From Hsuehochloa calcarea (Eukaryota > Streptophyta > Magnoliopsida > Poales > Poaceae), in the NCBI GenBank assembly GCA_036346395.1, contig CM070601.1, positions 12,459,763 to 12,523,762 of the forward strand: DNA of 64,000 bases, read 5' to 3'. Shown here piece after piece: positions 1 to 10,750 of this stretch. Every line of letters starts with the position of its first letter. Position 1 is the first letter of the stretch. The position numbers and the translations under genes are program-made. The notes beneath the pieces were generated by a model. That model was not told the origin of the DNA, searched no databases, and was given only the letters and a program-made list of their open reading frames with translations.

Positions 1-43
1 ATCATGCTACTGAGGTTAGTGGACATGTCCGTCTACATAATCA

Positions 44-792
44 TCATTCCCCGTCTGCACGAGCAAAATCATTATCAATCAAATCACTATCTCGAATAAA
101 ATTATGCAAAGCCATTGTTGCAATGATAATTTTCTTTGCTTGCTCATTGTAACTTGGAATTGAGACCCTGCTTGAATTCATACATGATACCTTTGGTTCT
201 TGTATGGAGCTAGATAACCTTTGCGGTTTGGGTATTCGAATCCACTAGATAATACTTTCCTACAATTCAAGTGAAAAAACTATTGACCCATACACAAAGG
301 TTGGTAATGTACGTGAAAATAACAAGAAAAGTACCTACGGAGGTGGAAAAGCGGTCCTTATCGTTACTAAGGTATTAAGGAGTATGCGCGTGTCGTGTGC
401 GGACCAGTGCCGCCAAAGTGCAAACAAAAGTGAACCTCATGTCGAAATCACAAATAGCCATAATCACTTCCTTTGAGTTCACTTCCATGAGATTTCAAGC
501 CATAGTTATTAACAAGAGTGTCATGAAGGCGAAGAAAACCGACCTTCGATTCTAAACATGTCATAACACTCTTATGCACTAGCAAGTGTATCCTCAACCC
601 ATTGGATCCCGTCATTGTAGGTATTTTGCTTGGCCTCTTCGTACTTGAGTCACTATAGTTATCCATACATCCAAAAGCGGCAATCACAACTAGCGGCAAG
701 AACATATCCAATCCTCCATCGTCCACCACTTCATGAGTTGATTCATCATCACTTGAATCGGATGAACTTGAAGAACTCATCCGCATACACAA
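44..792 (-). pseudogene. PIF/Harbinger (HARBI1-like) transposase remnant
   Basis: Broken DDE transposase of a PIF/Harbinger DNA transposon. The C-terminal part reads ATMALHNFIRDSD just before a stop at 44-46; ALHNFIR is the hallmark C-terminal motif of this family. Upstream (235-258) is KYYLVDS, followed in a shifted frame by the conserved Y-P-N-R-K-G-Y-L-A-P-Y block, so there is at least one frameshift. A GT-AG interval of about 75 bp (260-334) between a PPP stretch and GKYYLVDS looks like an intron. The 448-792 part has a Ser/Asp-rich start and RLHDTLVNNYGLKS, typical of the family N-terminus. The central catalytic region is missing, so the copy is dead. Family call is from motifs seen; the element's ends were not found. 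Confidence 0.75.
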
Positions 793-2220
793 ATAACATA
801 ATTAAAAAAATGACTGTACTAGTAGGTCAAATAAACCATCGGTTTTGGATGTAATATGGAGTGTTTAGAAACTGCGCAATAAGCATTGAATTGCAAATAT
901 ACATATGAGCTTCATGGGGTGTTTGGGAAGGTGGCGGCGCGACTTTGGTTTTTCAATTCTCCTCCAAATTTAGTGATTTAAGGTCAAGAATGACACCATG
1001 CTAAAAGCCGAAAACCGTATCAAACGGGAGGCTTTTTCCACTAGCTTTTCGGAAGTTGAAAGCCGCGTTTAACGTGGTAAAGTTGAAAGCCGGAAGCCGC
1101 CGTAGGGTAGCTTCCCGCGGCTTTTCAGTACCCCACTTCCAATTTTGCCCCTCAACTTGCGAGTTATTTACCTGCTTTTGTCACGAAACAAAAACCTTCA
1201 TCCTCGGCCTCCCTCGAACCCTAGTGCTACTCACATCTCCTCCTCCCACGCCTCCTCCTCTCTCCCACGTCTCCTCCTTTCTCCCTCCCCTCTCATGTCG
1301 TTGTCCCTAGCCTCCCCTGTCCTCTCTCTTGCACCGCTCGCTCCCTTCTTCGAGCGGTGTTGTCACACTCCCTTTTTCCTCCCTGCCCACGTCGTCCTCC
1401 CTCGACGAGGTTGCTGCTGCCATCCTCTACTGACACTGCCCTCCCCTTTTCCTCCCTAAGCAGTCGCCCTTTCGTCCTCCTCCTTCGAGCCATCGTCGCC
1501 CACGCCGTTCTCCCTCAAGCCTCTGCTGTTAGTCCCGACGCGGAACCGAGCCGCCCCTCTTCCCCGACGTCGCTGCTGACGCCGACCTCCTCCTTCCCTG
1601 AGTCGCCATTGAGCTCCTCCCCCACCGCCACTGCCCTCCTCCTTCGGCGCCGCTGCCCCTCTTTTTTGTTGTAAATTAAATATTTATGCAATAATTGTTT
1701 TTTGTAATAATTGTTTTTGTAATAATTATTAATTGCAATAATTGTTTTTAATAATTGTTTATGTAATAATTATTGTTAATATTTATTAATCGCGGTAGGT
1801 GTCGTCCATTGCGTTAATTGTCGTTAATTGCGGCAGTACAATTGCGTTAATTGTCGTTAATTGCGGCAGTACAATTGCGTTAATTGTCGTTAGTTGTATC
1901 AATTGTGTTAATTGTTGTTAGTTGCGTCAATTGTCACCAATTTCATTAATTATTGTTAATTGCGATATATTGCGTTAATTGTTGTTAATTACCGTATATA
2001 TCATCAATTGCGTTAATTGTTGCTAAACAACATTAAACAAACCATCATTTGCCTCATGTGTATTTCAAACATTACCCATCTTAAAAGCTACAACCAACTT
2101 ATCTAAAAGCCAGATAACCAAACACCGAACCTTTTCAACTCAATCGTTCAGACCTGCAGCCCAAGCAGAAGCCGTTTTTTAGAAAAGTTGATCATGCCAA
2201 ACAGGGACTCAGTGCCGTAG
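793..2220. other. gene-poor stretch, probable DNA-transposon debris
   Basis: No convincing gene. The left part (about 905-1675) is C/T-rich low-complexity sequence whose ORFs look like chance readings. The right part is AT-rich with repeated GTAATAATT and GTTAATTG words. GGGGTGTTTGG near 912 and CCAAACAGGGA near 2200 are in inverted orientation and resemble ends of PIF/Tourist-type or hAT-type elements, but I found no clean target duplication. Confidence 0.35.
1809..1907. repeat. 33-bp tandem repeat, about three copies
   Basis: A unit starting TTGCGTTAATTGTCG and ending GCAGTACAA recurs with a period of 33 bp: two near-perfect copies and a decayed third. Looser GTTAATTG words continue to about 2030. 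Looks like a transposon-internal minisatellite. Confidence 0.75.
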
Positions 2221-2320
2221 TGAGATTCCACTTCAGTAGTAAGATCCACATCTTTTATCCGCCATTGCAGCAAAAAGTCAGAAATTGGTGCATTCACCCC
2301 GGAGCATTATATATTTTTCC

Positions 2321-2466
2321 TTGGACAAAGAATGGATGTGTCGTGCTCAGGTCACAGCTAAATGCTACTGTGAATCAAACAACGTTAACAGTCTTGGACA
2401 AAGAATGGATGTGTCGTGCTCAGGTCACAGCTAAATGCTACTGTGAATCAAACAACGTTAACAGTC
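2321..2466. repeat. perfect 73-bp tandem duplication
   Basis: Two identical 73-bp units (2321-2393 and 2394-2466), each starting TTGGACAAAGAATGG and ending GTTAACAGTC. They lie 109-254 bp beyond the stop codon of the minus-strand PPR gene, so probably in its 3' UTR. Perfect identity implies a very recent duplication. Confidence 0.95.
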
Positions 2467-2574
2467 AAAAGAGAGAGAAAAGGATCAATTTTGATAAATC
2501 TAAGTAACAGTTAGCCTCCTGAGCTGACAAATGCAACAGCTGAAGACTGAAGGTTATCAGTAGAACTGAAAATT

Positions 2575-3885
2575 TCAAGATGAAAACGGCAAGTCATCGA
2601 GAAGCTTCATCTCGCTTGCACTAGCACTGCCGCTGCAAACGCATGTAGCAAGTGACTGCCACCCTTCAGCATTCAACCACATCCCCCTCTTCACCATCTG
2701 CTCCAAGACGAAGCAGGCTTCGTCCGCCTTCCCGTCCTCGCAGAGCCCTTTCACCATGCACTCGAAGGTGTAAGCTAGAGGGAAATGGCCGCTCGCCAAC
2801 ATTGCATTGACAACTCGTAAACCCAACCCGAAATCGCGAGCTCTGCAGCAACCGTCGGCCAGGACGCGGTACGTGGCCGCGCTCGGCACAGTGCCCTTCA
2901 GCTGCATCTCGACCAGCGCCTTGTGCGCCTCGTCCACCCTGCCGTTGTCGCACAAGCACTTGATCAGGACGTTGTAGCTCGCGTCGTCGGGCTTGAGCTT
3001 CCGCTTGCGCATGTCGGAGAGCAACCACTTGACGCCGTCGATGTCCCCCTGCCTCGCGCACGCGCTCATCAGTACGCCGTAGTTCACCACCTCGGCCTGG
3101 CAGCCCCGGTACTCCATGTCAAACATCAACTTCTTGGCGTCGTCGTACCGCCCGGCATTGCAAAGCCCCTGCATCAGCAGGGCGTATGTGACCGCGTTTG
3201 GCGCCACGCCCCTGCGCACCATCTCGTCCCTGAGACGCTCCGCCGCGCCCACCTCCCCTTCCCGGCATGCCGACCCCACCAGCGTGTTGAAAGTGACCAC
3301 CGTCGGCCGCACGCCCCGGCTGAGCATTTCGTCGAGCACGGAGCGGGCACCCAAGAACCTGTCCCGGAGACACACCCCTTTGAGGATGATGTTGTACGAC
3401 ACAGCGTTGGTGCGGACGCCGAGCTTGGCGGCCTGAGGGAGCATGTCCCAGGCGGCATCCACGCGGCCGTTGCAAACGAGGGAGTGGAGAAGCGCGTGGA
3501 AGGTGGCGGCGGAGTGGGAGCAGAAGGCGGGGACGGCGCGGAAGACGAGTACCGCGGCGTCGGGGCGGGAGGTGGCGCCGAGGTGGTCGATGAGGGCCGC
3601 GAAGGCGCTGGGGCGGAGCGGGGCGCCGCGGGAGCGGAGCGCGGAGAGGAGCGGGAGGACGAGGGGGAAGAGGCGCGCGCGCGCGAGGCGGTAGAGAACG
3701 CAGGCGGCGAAGGGGTGGTCGTGGAGGCGGCGCGGCGCGGAGAGGAGCGCGGCCGCGGAAGCGACGGGGGAAGGGAGCGACTTGAGGTGGAGTAGGAACG
3801 GGTGCGGCTCCGGCGGTGGCCTCGCTTTGTAGAGAAGCTTCTTGGGGCGGCTGCGGCGGCGCTGCGTCGCGGCGGTGGCGGGCAT
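2575..3885 (-). CDS. P-type pentatricopeptide repeat (PPR) protein, organelle RNA-binding
   Basis: Intronless 436-residue P-class PPR protein. PPR proteins bind organellar RNA in a sequence-specific way and act in its stability, splicing or translation. Eight back-to-back 35-residue repeats run from about residue 126 to 405 with no linkers, each with the F/Y-N-x-L ... G-x-x-x-x-A ... M-x-x-x-G-x-x-P pattern; a ninth degenerate repeat is likely at 91-125. The first ~30 residues are rich in Arg/Lys and Ala and lack acidic residues until Glu26, which fits a mitochondrial or plastid presequence (inference). There is no E, DYW or SMR tail, so an editing role is unlikely. Intronless structure and high GC are usual for grass PPR genes. 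It is divergently transcribed from NOG1 across a promoter of about 125 bp. The RNA target is not predictable with confidence because several fifth/last residue pairs (A/E, R/L, E/N) are non-canonical. Confidence 0.93.
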   Translation of the reverse strand: MPATAATQRRRSRPKKLLYKARPPPEPHPFLLHLKSLPSPVASAAALLSAPRRLHDHPFAACVLYRLARARLFPLVLPLLSALRSRGAPLRPSAFAALIDHLGATSRPDAAVLVFRAVPAFCSHSAATFHALLHSLVCNGRVDAAWDMLPQAAKLGVRTNAVSYNIILKGVCLRDRFLGARSVLDEMLSRGVRPTVVTFNTLVGSACREGEVGAAERLRDEMVRRGVAPNAVTYALLMQGLCNAGRYDDAKKLMFDMEYRGCQAEVVNYGVLMSACARQGDIDGVKWLLSDMRKRKLKPDDASYNVLIKCLCDNGRVDEAHKALVEMQLKGTVPSAATYRVLADGCCRARDFGLGLRVVNAMLASGHFPLAYTFECMVKGLCEDGKADEACFVLEQMVKRGMWLNAEGWQSLATCVCSGSASASEMKLLDDLPFSS

Positions 3886-4012
3886 CGGAATTTGGAGGCA
3901 TCGATGGATCGACCGTTTCAGCCCAAGCTTATAAACTGATGCATCTGTGAAGTGAGAATCAGAGAATGGGCCTGGCCCAACCCAGAAAAAAGCCCATTAC
4001 CTATATCAGTAC
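3886..4012. promoter_or_regulatory. shared divergent promoter of the PPR gene and NOG1
   Basis: The ATG of the PPR gene and the inferred 5' UTR of NOG1 lie back to back. Three site II elements (TGGGCC/T in either orientation) are at 3967-3972, 3974-3979 and 3991-3996; just right of this interval a telo-box-like TAAACCCT is at 4029-4036. Site II plus telo-box is the known signature of plant ribosome-biogenesis and organelle-related genes, matching both neighbours. No clear TATA box is visible. Confidence 0.7.
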
Positions 4013-4197
4013 TTGTTCGCTACCACGCTAAACCCTCTCTCCCCGTCCGCCTCAGCCGCCACAAAGAGAGGGGACGCCGCCTCTCCCACCTCCTACCCTA
4101 GAGGCGACCGCCCCATCCCCGAGCGACCACGCCCCGCCGCCGGAATCGGCCGTCCGCTGCCTTCTCGGTCTTTCTCCTCTCCTAGCCGCCTCACGAA

Positions 4198-4920
4198 GTA
4201 AGTAACATCAACCCTCTCGCCGTGTGTACGCGTGTGCGTGCGTGTAGATTAGATGAAAAGCGCCGTCTTGCCCTAAGTAATACTGGAAGAGATTACCCTT
4301 AGGATGTGATTTGTGCGTACGCACAGATGCGTTTATGCGTGAATCGGTCGCGGACAAGCAGATACGTTCTTGTAGGCCAGGATTAATCGCACAAGCAGGA
4401 TAGAGCACTTCCATATTGAATTATGTCGTACTAGAATTTGTTATTACTACAATTGCATCGGCTAGTTGTTTGGGTGCGATGCAATTGCTAGAATTATTGT
4501 TGGCATGTATATTTTCTATATCATAGAATTACTCATTCCCACACCACCAGGGATTGTATGGAACTTGCAGTGGTGTAAATTTGGTTCGGTCTAATCCTAC
4601 TTGTCGATCATCATTCTTGTTGCTGTCTACGATTTAAATAATTAAATTTATCTAGAGAGAAAATGTTATTATGTTCACTCTGATATGCCTAAGATCCACA
4701 GCAAGTGATTAGAGAAGGTTTTATTGTTAACTGCAAGAGTTATTTGACCAACTAATATTTAATGAACCAATTACCTACGCCTATAGTGTGACCTTAAACG
4801 CTGACATCAGGTTTTGCATGGGAATGATTCCAAGATCGGCGCCCCACTGATGTTTTATTGCATTTTCCCTTATCGCTTGAGCAACTCCTTGATGGTTTCA
4901 CATGCATTTTTGTATTACAG
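4198..4920 (+). other. intron in the 5' UTR of NOG1
   Basis: A strong donor (GAA|GTAAGTAAC, at 4198) and a pyrimidine-led acceptor (TTGTATTACAG, ending at 4920) bound a 723-bp AT-rich interval between a CT-rich leader exon (from about 4010) and the coding exon. The first in-frame ATG lies 29 bp beyond the acceptor. Leader introns of this kind are common in plant housekeeping genes and often raise expression. Confidence 0.75.
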
Positions 4921-4948
4921 GAGTAAGTAGCCAAGTTTGATTAACAAG

Positions 4949-6955
4949 ATGGTGCAATACAATTTCAAGAAAATCACTGTTGTCCCTCCTGGGAAGGATT
5001 TCATTGACATAATCTTGTCCCGCACTCAGAGGCAAACACCAACTGTAGTCCACAAGGGATATGCCATCTCCCGTCTTCGCCAGTTCTATATGCGTAAGGT
5101 CAGATATACCCAGCAGAACTTTTATGAAAAGCTGTCCACCATCATCGATGAGTTTCCCCGGCTGGATGACATCCATCCTTTCTATGGTGATCTCCTTCAT
5201 GTGCTCTACAACAAGGATCACTACAAACTTGCCTTGGGACAGATCAACACAGCTAGGAACATTATTGCAAAGATCTCTAAGGACTATTTGAGATTGCTGA
5301 AGTACGGAGACTCCCTGTACCGGTGCAAGTGTCTGAAGGTAGCTGCACTAGGTCGCATGTGTACTGTTATAAAGCGCATCAGTCCTAGTTTGGCGTACCT
5401 TGAGCAGATCAGGCAGCACATGGCCAGGCTTCCATCCATTGACCCGAACACTCGGACCATATTGATTTGTGGCTATCCAAATGTTGGGAAGAGCTCTTTC
5501 ATGAACAAGATTACAAGAGCAGATGTTGATGTCCAGCCCTATGCTTTTACAACAAAGTCTCTGTTTGTTGGCCATGCAGATTACAAGTATCTACGTTACC
5601 AAGTGATTGACACTCCAGGGATCCTTGATCGGCCTTTTGAGGACAGAAACATCATAGAAATGTGCAGTATCACTGCTCTTGCGCACTTGAGGGCGGCTGT
5701 GCTGTTTTTCTTGGACATTTCTGGGTCTTGTGGGTACAGTATAGCTCAGCAAGCTGCACTCTTCCATAGTATAAAGTCCTTGTTCATGAATAAGCCTCTA
5801 GTCATTGTGTGCAACAAGACTGACTTGCAGCCTCTTGAAGGGCTTTCTGAGGAGGACATGAAACTGGTAATGGAGATGAAAGCAGAGGCTATGAAAACTA
5901 TAGCTCAAGGTGGAGAGCCTAATGAAGAGGGGGTCTTGTTGACTATGAGCGCGTTAACAGATGATGGTGTGATAGCCGTGAAAAATGCTGCATGTGAGAG
6001 GCTTCTAGAACAAAGGGTGGAGATCAAGATGAAATCGAAGAAGATCAGTGACTGCTTGAATAGGTTTCATGTTGCCATGCCAAAGCCTCGTGACAACAAG
6101 GAGAGACCTCCTTGCATCCCTCAGGCTGTTTTGGAAGCTCGTGCAAATGCTGCTGCTAAGGAGAAGAAACTTGAGAAGGACCTCGAGAATGAGAGTGGAG
6201 GTGCTGGGGTCTATTCTGCTAGCCTGAAGAAGCATTACATATTGACCAATGATGAATGGAAGGAAGATATCCTGCCTGAGATATTGGATGGGCATAATGT
6301 TGCAGATTTTCTGGATCCAGATATCCTGGAAAGGTGTGAAGAGTTGGAGAGAGAGGAGGGGATTCGTCTTGAAGAGGAAGCCGCAGAAGCTGCTTTCCAG
6401 ATTGATGGCTATGAATTAACTGCAGAACAACGTGAAATCTTGGGTCATATTAGGAGGAAGAAGGCATTGCTTATCCAAGAACATAGGATGAAAAAGAGAA
6501 CTGCTGAAAGCCGTCCTATTGTTCCTAGGAAGTTCGATAAAGACAGGAAATTCACAACTGATAGAATGGGGAGACAGCTTTCCTCTATGGGTCTTGATCC
6601 TATCGCTGCTGTGGACAGAGTTCGCAGCAGGTCAAGAGGTCGTAAGCGTGAGAGGTCACTGAGCAGAGTTGGTGGTGATGGTGATGACATGGATATAGAT
6701 GGACAGCAATCCAACAAGAAACTGCGGACAAGGTCAAGGTCAAGGTCAAAATCACGACCACCTGGAGAGGTCACACCAGGAGAAGGTTTCAAGGACTCGG
6801 AGCAGAAGCAGAAGGCAATCAAGATAGCTAAGAAGGCTGTGAAGAAGAGGAACAAGGATGCTCGCCGAGGAGAGGCGGATCGTGTTATTCCCACCTTGAA
6901 ACCAAAGCATCTGTTCTCTGGAAAACGACCCATAGGGAAGACAAGCAGGCGATAA
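4949..6955 (+). CDS. NOG1: nucleolar GTP-binding protein 1 (60S ribosome assembly)
   Basis: Single-exon 668-residue NOG1, an essential nucleolar GTPase that joins pre-60S particles and is released during their maturation. The helical NOG1 N-terminal domain covers residues 1-160. The OBG-type G domain follows: G1 GYPNVGKS at 175-182, switch region FTTKS near 200, G3 DTPG at 221-224, G4 NKTD at 289-292. The NOGCT domain lies around 390-450. The C-terminus is strongly basic with RS-like blocks (RSRSRGRKRERS and RTRSRSRSKSR), expected for nucleolar targeting and rRNA contact. The ATG at 4949 is chosen because it gives the conserved start MVQYNFKKI; a longer frame from 4937 begins with TTG. Length matches eukaryotic NOG1 and the frame is clean. 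Plants often have more than one NOG1 copy; which one this is cannot be told here. Confidence 0.97.
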   Translation: MVQYNFKKITVVPPGKDFIDIILSRTQRQTPTVVHKGYAISRLRQFYMRKVRYTQQNFYEKLSTIIDEFPRLDDIHPFYGDLLHVLYNKDHYKLALGQINTARNIIAKISKDYLRLLKYGDSLYRCKCLKVAALGRMCTVIKRISPSLAYLEQIRQHMARLPSIDPNTRTILICGYPNVGKSSFMNKITRADVDVQPYAFTTKSLFVGHADYKYLRYQVIDTPGILDRPFEDRNIIEMCSITALAHLRAAVLFFLDISGSCGYSIAQQAALFHSIKSLFMNKPLVIVCNKTDLQPLEGLSEEDMKLVMEMKAEAMKTIAQGGEPNEEGVLLTMSALTDDGVIAVKNAACERLLEQRVEIKMKSKKISDCLNRFHVAMPKPRDNKERPPCIPQAVLEARANAAAKEKKLEKDLENESGGAGVYSASLKKHYILTNDEWKEDILPEILDGHNVADFLDPDILERCEELEREEGIRLEEEAAEAAFQIDGYELTAEQREILGHIRRKKALLIQEHRMKKRTAESRPIVPRKFDKDRKFTTDRMGRQLSSMGLDPIAAVDRVRSRSRGRKRERSLSRVGGDGDDMDIDGQQSNKKLRTRSRSRSKSRPPGEVTPGEGFKDSEQKQKAIKIAKKAVKKRNKDARRGEADRVIPTLKPKHLFSGKRPIGKTSRR

Positions 6956-7826
6956 GTCACCGTCGTAGCTGCTCCCCTTGCGCAGGAATTCCAGAATCAT
7001 CACAATTTTGCTACTAGGACGGGGAAAGGCAGAACAAAATCTTCCGATACTATTATTTTATATAAATTGAACTCTTGTTTGCTGTTATTTATTGTCATCG
7101 TATTTACGACACATTCAGAGTTTTGCTAGCTCCCCGAACTATTTCACTTTTGTTTTGCTTTAGCAGAGTGGTGTGTTAACTTTGTTTAATGGTATGAAAG
7201 TATTTAAACCTAGTATTTGCTCTCCCGTTTTTCCAGTGTAGTGATTATTGGGTTTTGCACACTCCACTGAAGTATCTTGTTTGACTGACTGGTGGTAAGA
7301 ATGTGCACGCCGTAGCCGCATGAACACCCAAATTCTTACAGCGAATACAAAGATGCAATACCGTATGTAGATACAGGTACATGTATGTTCGAATTTTGAA
7401 AGTTCGCAATGGTGATGACAGTACATGGAAAAGTGTTTTAAGATTGGTGTAAGGCATAATAACTGATTGGAAATTGGGGTGATGGTTCGAATTTTGAATG
7501 TTTGCACAATTTCGAGGTATATTTAACGGTGATAATAGTACAGTATACACGTGGAAAAAACTGTTTTGGCGTGTAAGCAGAAGTAGAAACGGCGAAATCC
7601 AGCTGTAGGTTAGGCCCTGCCCAGTTTAGCCCAATCGAATGTAGGGCCATGCTGGGCTTTTCGAGCTAGAAAACAAAACCAAGCCCAGGTCTGGCCTGCT
7701 CAGTTCTAAGCCGAACTCACCAACCAGCCGAACAAAACAAGGGAGGCTACCTGCAGTTACCCCTACCCACGCGTAAGAAAATCCGCGGCGCGGGGGACCG
7801 GAAGAACAACCACCTAGCGATCAGAT
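6956..7826. other. NOG1 3' UTR, then a promoter-like stretch
   Basis: About 200 bp of AT-rich sequence after the NOG1 stop fits a 3' UTR. At 7387-7560 are two loose copies of a block starting TTCGAATTTTGAA. From about 7610 the sequence becomes promoter-like, with several site II cores (GCCCA/TGGGC) and a GC-rich 5' UTR-like end. It appears to be the original promoter of the orphan exon at 13860, separated from it by the Copia insertion. No gene is seen here. Confidence 0.5.
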
Positions 7827-7831
7827 CAACT
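7827..7831. repeat. target site duplication CAACT, left side
   Basis: CAACT directly precedes the left LTR and recurs at 13852-13856 directly after the right LTR. This is a perfect 5-bp target duplication and shows that the element is complete. Confidence 0.95.
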
Positions 7832-8777
7832 TGTTGGGGCTAAACAATGCAATTACCAAAAGTTCAGCACCTTTACTTGTAGTGAACCAATGAGGATGGC
7901 TTCAACCAACAGATAAGCAGCGGAATTAACAATAACAACATGCACAAAGTGACACAGCGATTTACGTGAAAAACCTCCTCAATGTGAGGAGTAAAAACCA
8001 CGGGGCTTGCACAGCCCACTCCCAAATCTTCCACTATAATCAACAATGGGTACAAAGAGTCTTCTCTAGAACATCTAGAGGTACATTACAGAAGCAACTA
8101 CATCATCAAGATATAATCTTGGTATCATCATCAACAACCATACACAATTAACAAGAGGTATACTAACAGCCAACCAGAAGAAAAACAGTTTCTGTCCCCT
8201 TCGGTTATCAGTTCATATCTCATAAACCACAGATCCAAACTGCATGAAACTTGGTAGGAATGTGGATCCACGAGTCCCTAACATGCTGTCCAAATTTCAG
8301 CCAAATCGGACAAAGTTGCACCACTCAAACAGGACTTCTACCAGATCTGCGCAGTACTGAATCTGCTGCTACCCGAACTGACAAAACCCCCTTCAAATCA
8401 GGTGTTCCACTCAACCAATCCTCAATCCAACCGTACAAATCAAATAGCTACGAGTCAGGAACTCACAAACCAAATTTGAGGCAGATCCGACCACGTTTGC
8501 TACTCCGATCGTCGTCTTGATGAAGACTGTGCAGATCACCACGAGATGGGACAGAGCTTCTCTTCTTCTTTTCTCTCTTGTCTCTTGTTTTGGTTGTGTG
8601 CAAATGCTTCCTCTCTCTCTCTCTGCCTTGCAGCAATGCTCAAAGAGATAGCTAGGGTTTTTCTTCCCCTCTCCAAGGAGGAGGCATCTCAACCATTCAT
8701 TCTTAGGGTAATCAATGGTTGTCATTTCTTGGGCTTGTGGGCTGAGATGGGTCTTCATATGGAGGGATAGCCCAACA
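7832..8777 (-). repeat. left (3') LTR of the Copia element
   Basis: 946 bp, starting TGTTGGGGC and ending CCCAACA, nearly identical to 12907-13851. Small ORFs in both LTR copies (for example 8251-8520 and 13326-13595) are shared chance readings. Confidence 0.95.
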
Positions 8778-8779
8778 AA

Positions 8780-8791
8780 CTCCCCCTCCCG
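8780..8791 (-). other. polypurine tract of the Copia element
   Basis: On the minus strand this reads GGGAGGGGGAGT and abuts the 3' LTR. It is the expected priming site for plus-strand DNA synthesis. Confidence 0.85.
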
Positions 8792-8805
8792 ACATCATGG
8801 AGAGA

Positions 8806-9429
8806 TTAACACCTCATCTCAATCATGCCAGCCATTTGCCGGCATACCTCGAGTTTCTCTCTCGTCACTACTTTGGTCAACATATCAGCCCCATTGTCGT
8901 CAGTGTGAACCTTCTCAAGCTGCATTTGCTTAGAACTCAACACCTCTCGAATCCAATGGTATCGAACATCAATATGCTTCGACCTTGAGTGGAAACTAGA
9001 ATTTTTACTCAAGTGGATGGCACTTTGATTATCACAAAACAACACATACTTGTCTTGATCAAAACCAAGCTCACCAACAAACCTTTTCAGCCATAATAAC
9101 TCCTTGCTCGCCTCTGTCGCTGCAATGAATTCAGCTTCAGTTGTAGACAATGCCACACATTTCTGCAACTTACTTTTCCATGACACAGCTCCTCCTGAAT
9201 ATGTAATCAGGTACCCTGAAGTAGATTTTCTGCTATCAACATCTCCGGCCATATCTGCATCCGTGTATGCAACTAACACGAGCTCTCTTTTTCCAAAGCA
9301 AAGCTTCATCTTTGTGCTGCCCCGGAGATATCTCATTATCCACTTCACGGCTTCCCAATGCGGCTTTCCAGGATTTGATATAAATCGCTCACTTGTACTA
9401 ATCGCATGAGCGATGTCGGCCTTGTACAC
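8806..9429 (-). pseudogene. Copia pol fragment: RNase H domain
   Basis: Open segment of 207 codons covering the end of RT and Copia-type RNase H. It contains RPDIAHAIS-type sequence just upstream in a shifted frame, then DADMAGD, STSGYL, EAEFIA and CDNQSAIHL, the usual RNase H landmarks. It ends with a natural stop before the polypurine tract. It is separated from the RT segment by frameshifts near 9430-9480, so it is part of a broken polyprotein rather than a gene on its own. Confidence 0.88.
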
Positions 9430-9476
9430 ACCATAGCATACATTAAGCTTCCAAGCTTTGAGGCATATGGAACATT

Positions 9477-10714
9477 CTACATTTCCTTCTTCATCTCATC
9501 AGTAGCAGGACATTGCTTGGTGCTCAATTTGAAATGAGCTGCAAGTGGATAGCTCACAACTTTTGCATTGTCCAACCAAAACTTCTTAAGTACCTTCTCA
9601 ATGTACTTCTCTTGTGACAGGTACAACTTGTTGGAGTTTTTGTCCCTCTCAATTCTCATACCAAGAATTTGCTTTGCTTTGGCCCCAAGTCCTTCATAGC
9701 AAAGAACTTGCTCAACTCTTTCTTCAGCTTTGCAATCCTAGAGACATTCTTGCCAACAATCAAGATATCATCAACATAGAGCAACAAGATGATAAAATCA
9801 TCACCTGAGAATCTCTGAAAGAACACACAATGGTGCATGCTACACCTATTGTAGCCTTGCTCCCCATATGATTCAAACTTCATGTACCATTGTCTTGGTG
9901 CTTGTTTCAGGCCATAAAGACTTTTCTTTAGCTTGCACACATAGTCTTCTTTGCCCTTCTTAACAAACCCTTGAGGCTGCTCCATGTATATCTCTTCCTC
10001 CAAGTCTCCATGAAGGAAGGCTGTCTTCACATCCATTTGCTCAACCTCCAAGTTGTGACTAGCTGCAATGCCAAGAACCACCCGAATGGATGTCATCTTC
10101 ACCACCGGAGAAAAGATCTCATCAAAGTCAATTCCCTTCCTCTGGCCAAATCCTTTCACAACTAGCCTCGCCTTGTATCTTAGATGTGACGTGTGCTCTT
10201 CTTGCTTGATTCTATAGACCCACTTATTCTTCAATGCCTTCTTGCCCTTTGGCAACTTCACCAACTCATATGTATTATTCTTATGCAAGGAATCCATCTC
10301 CTCTTGCATAGCTTTCATCCACTCCTTCTTGTGCTCATCTTCAATTGCTTCTGCAAAGCACTCAGGTTCTAAATCATCAGACAATAACACCACATAATCA
10401 TCTGAGGAATACCTGCTAGAAGGTCTGCACACTCTGGTGGATCGTCTAAGTGGAACTTCTGGTATTGGTGGTTGTTGATCATGATCATCAAATTCAGCAT
10501 CAAACTCGTGCTGCTGGGGAGCATTCTCACCACCTGTACCATGCACATCATCTTGTGCATCATCTGCAACATCGCCTTCAGCTTGTTGTGGAGCTGGAGC
10601 TGCAGGAACTGGGTCTAAATTAACCATACATGGCTGTTGAGGAACTTGCACCTTTGCCTTCACAATATCCTCAATTATGCGGTCTTCAACAAACACAACA
10701 TCACGACTTGACAA
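9477..10714 (-). pseudogene. Copia pol fragment: reverse transcriptase
   Basis: Reverse transcriptase in two frames: 9656-10714 (352 codons) and 9477-9659. The RVT_2 order is clear: a WMKAMQEEMDSL start, LKNKWVYRIK, LVVKGFGQ, FSPVVK, DVKTAFLHG, KSLYGLKQAPRQWY and the catalytic YVDDIL (YVDD codons at 9767-9778). A frameshift near 9660 follows the KDLGP block. Short open part of an inactive polyprotein. Confidence 0.92.
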
Positions 10715-10750
10715 CCTTCTTTGCTATAGGATCAAGCGACATGGCAGAAC

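Noticed and set aside
2923..3795. 290-codon plus-strand ORF
   Set aside because: Antisense to the PPR gene; a by-product of its GC-rich codon use, with no domain pattern.
3119..3901. 260-codon minus-strand ORF in another frame of the PPR gene
   Set aside because: Overlaps the true PPR frame and is only Pro/Arg-rich low complexity.
4937..4948. Upstream start for NOG1
   Set aside because: Begins with TTG; the ATG at 4949 gives the conserved NOG1 N-terminus.
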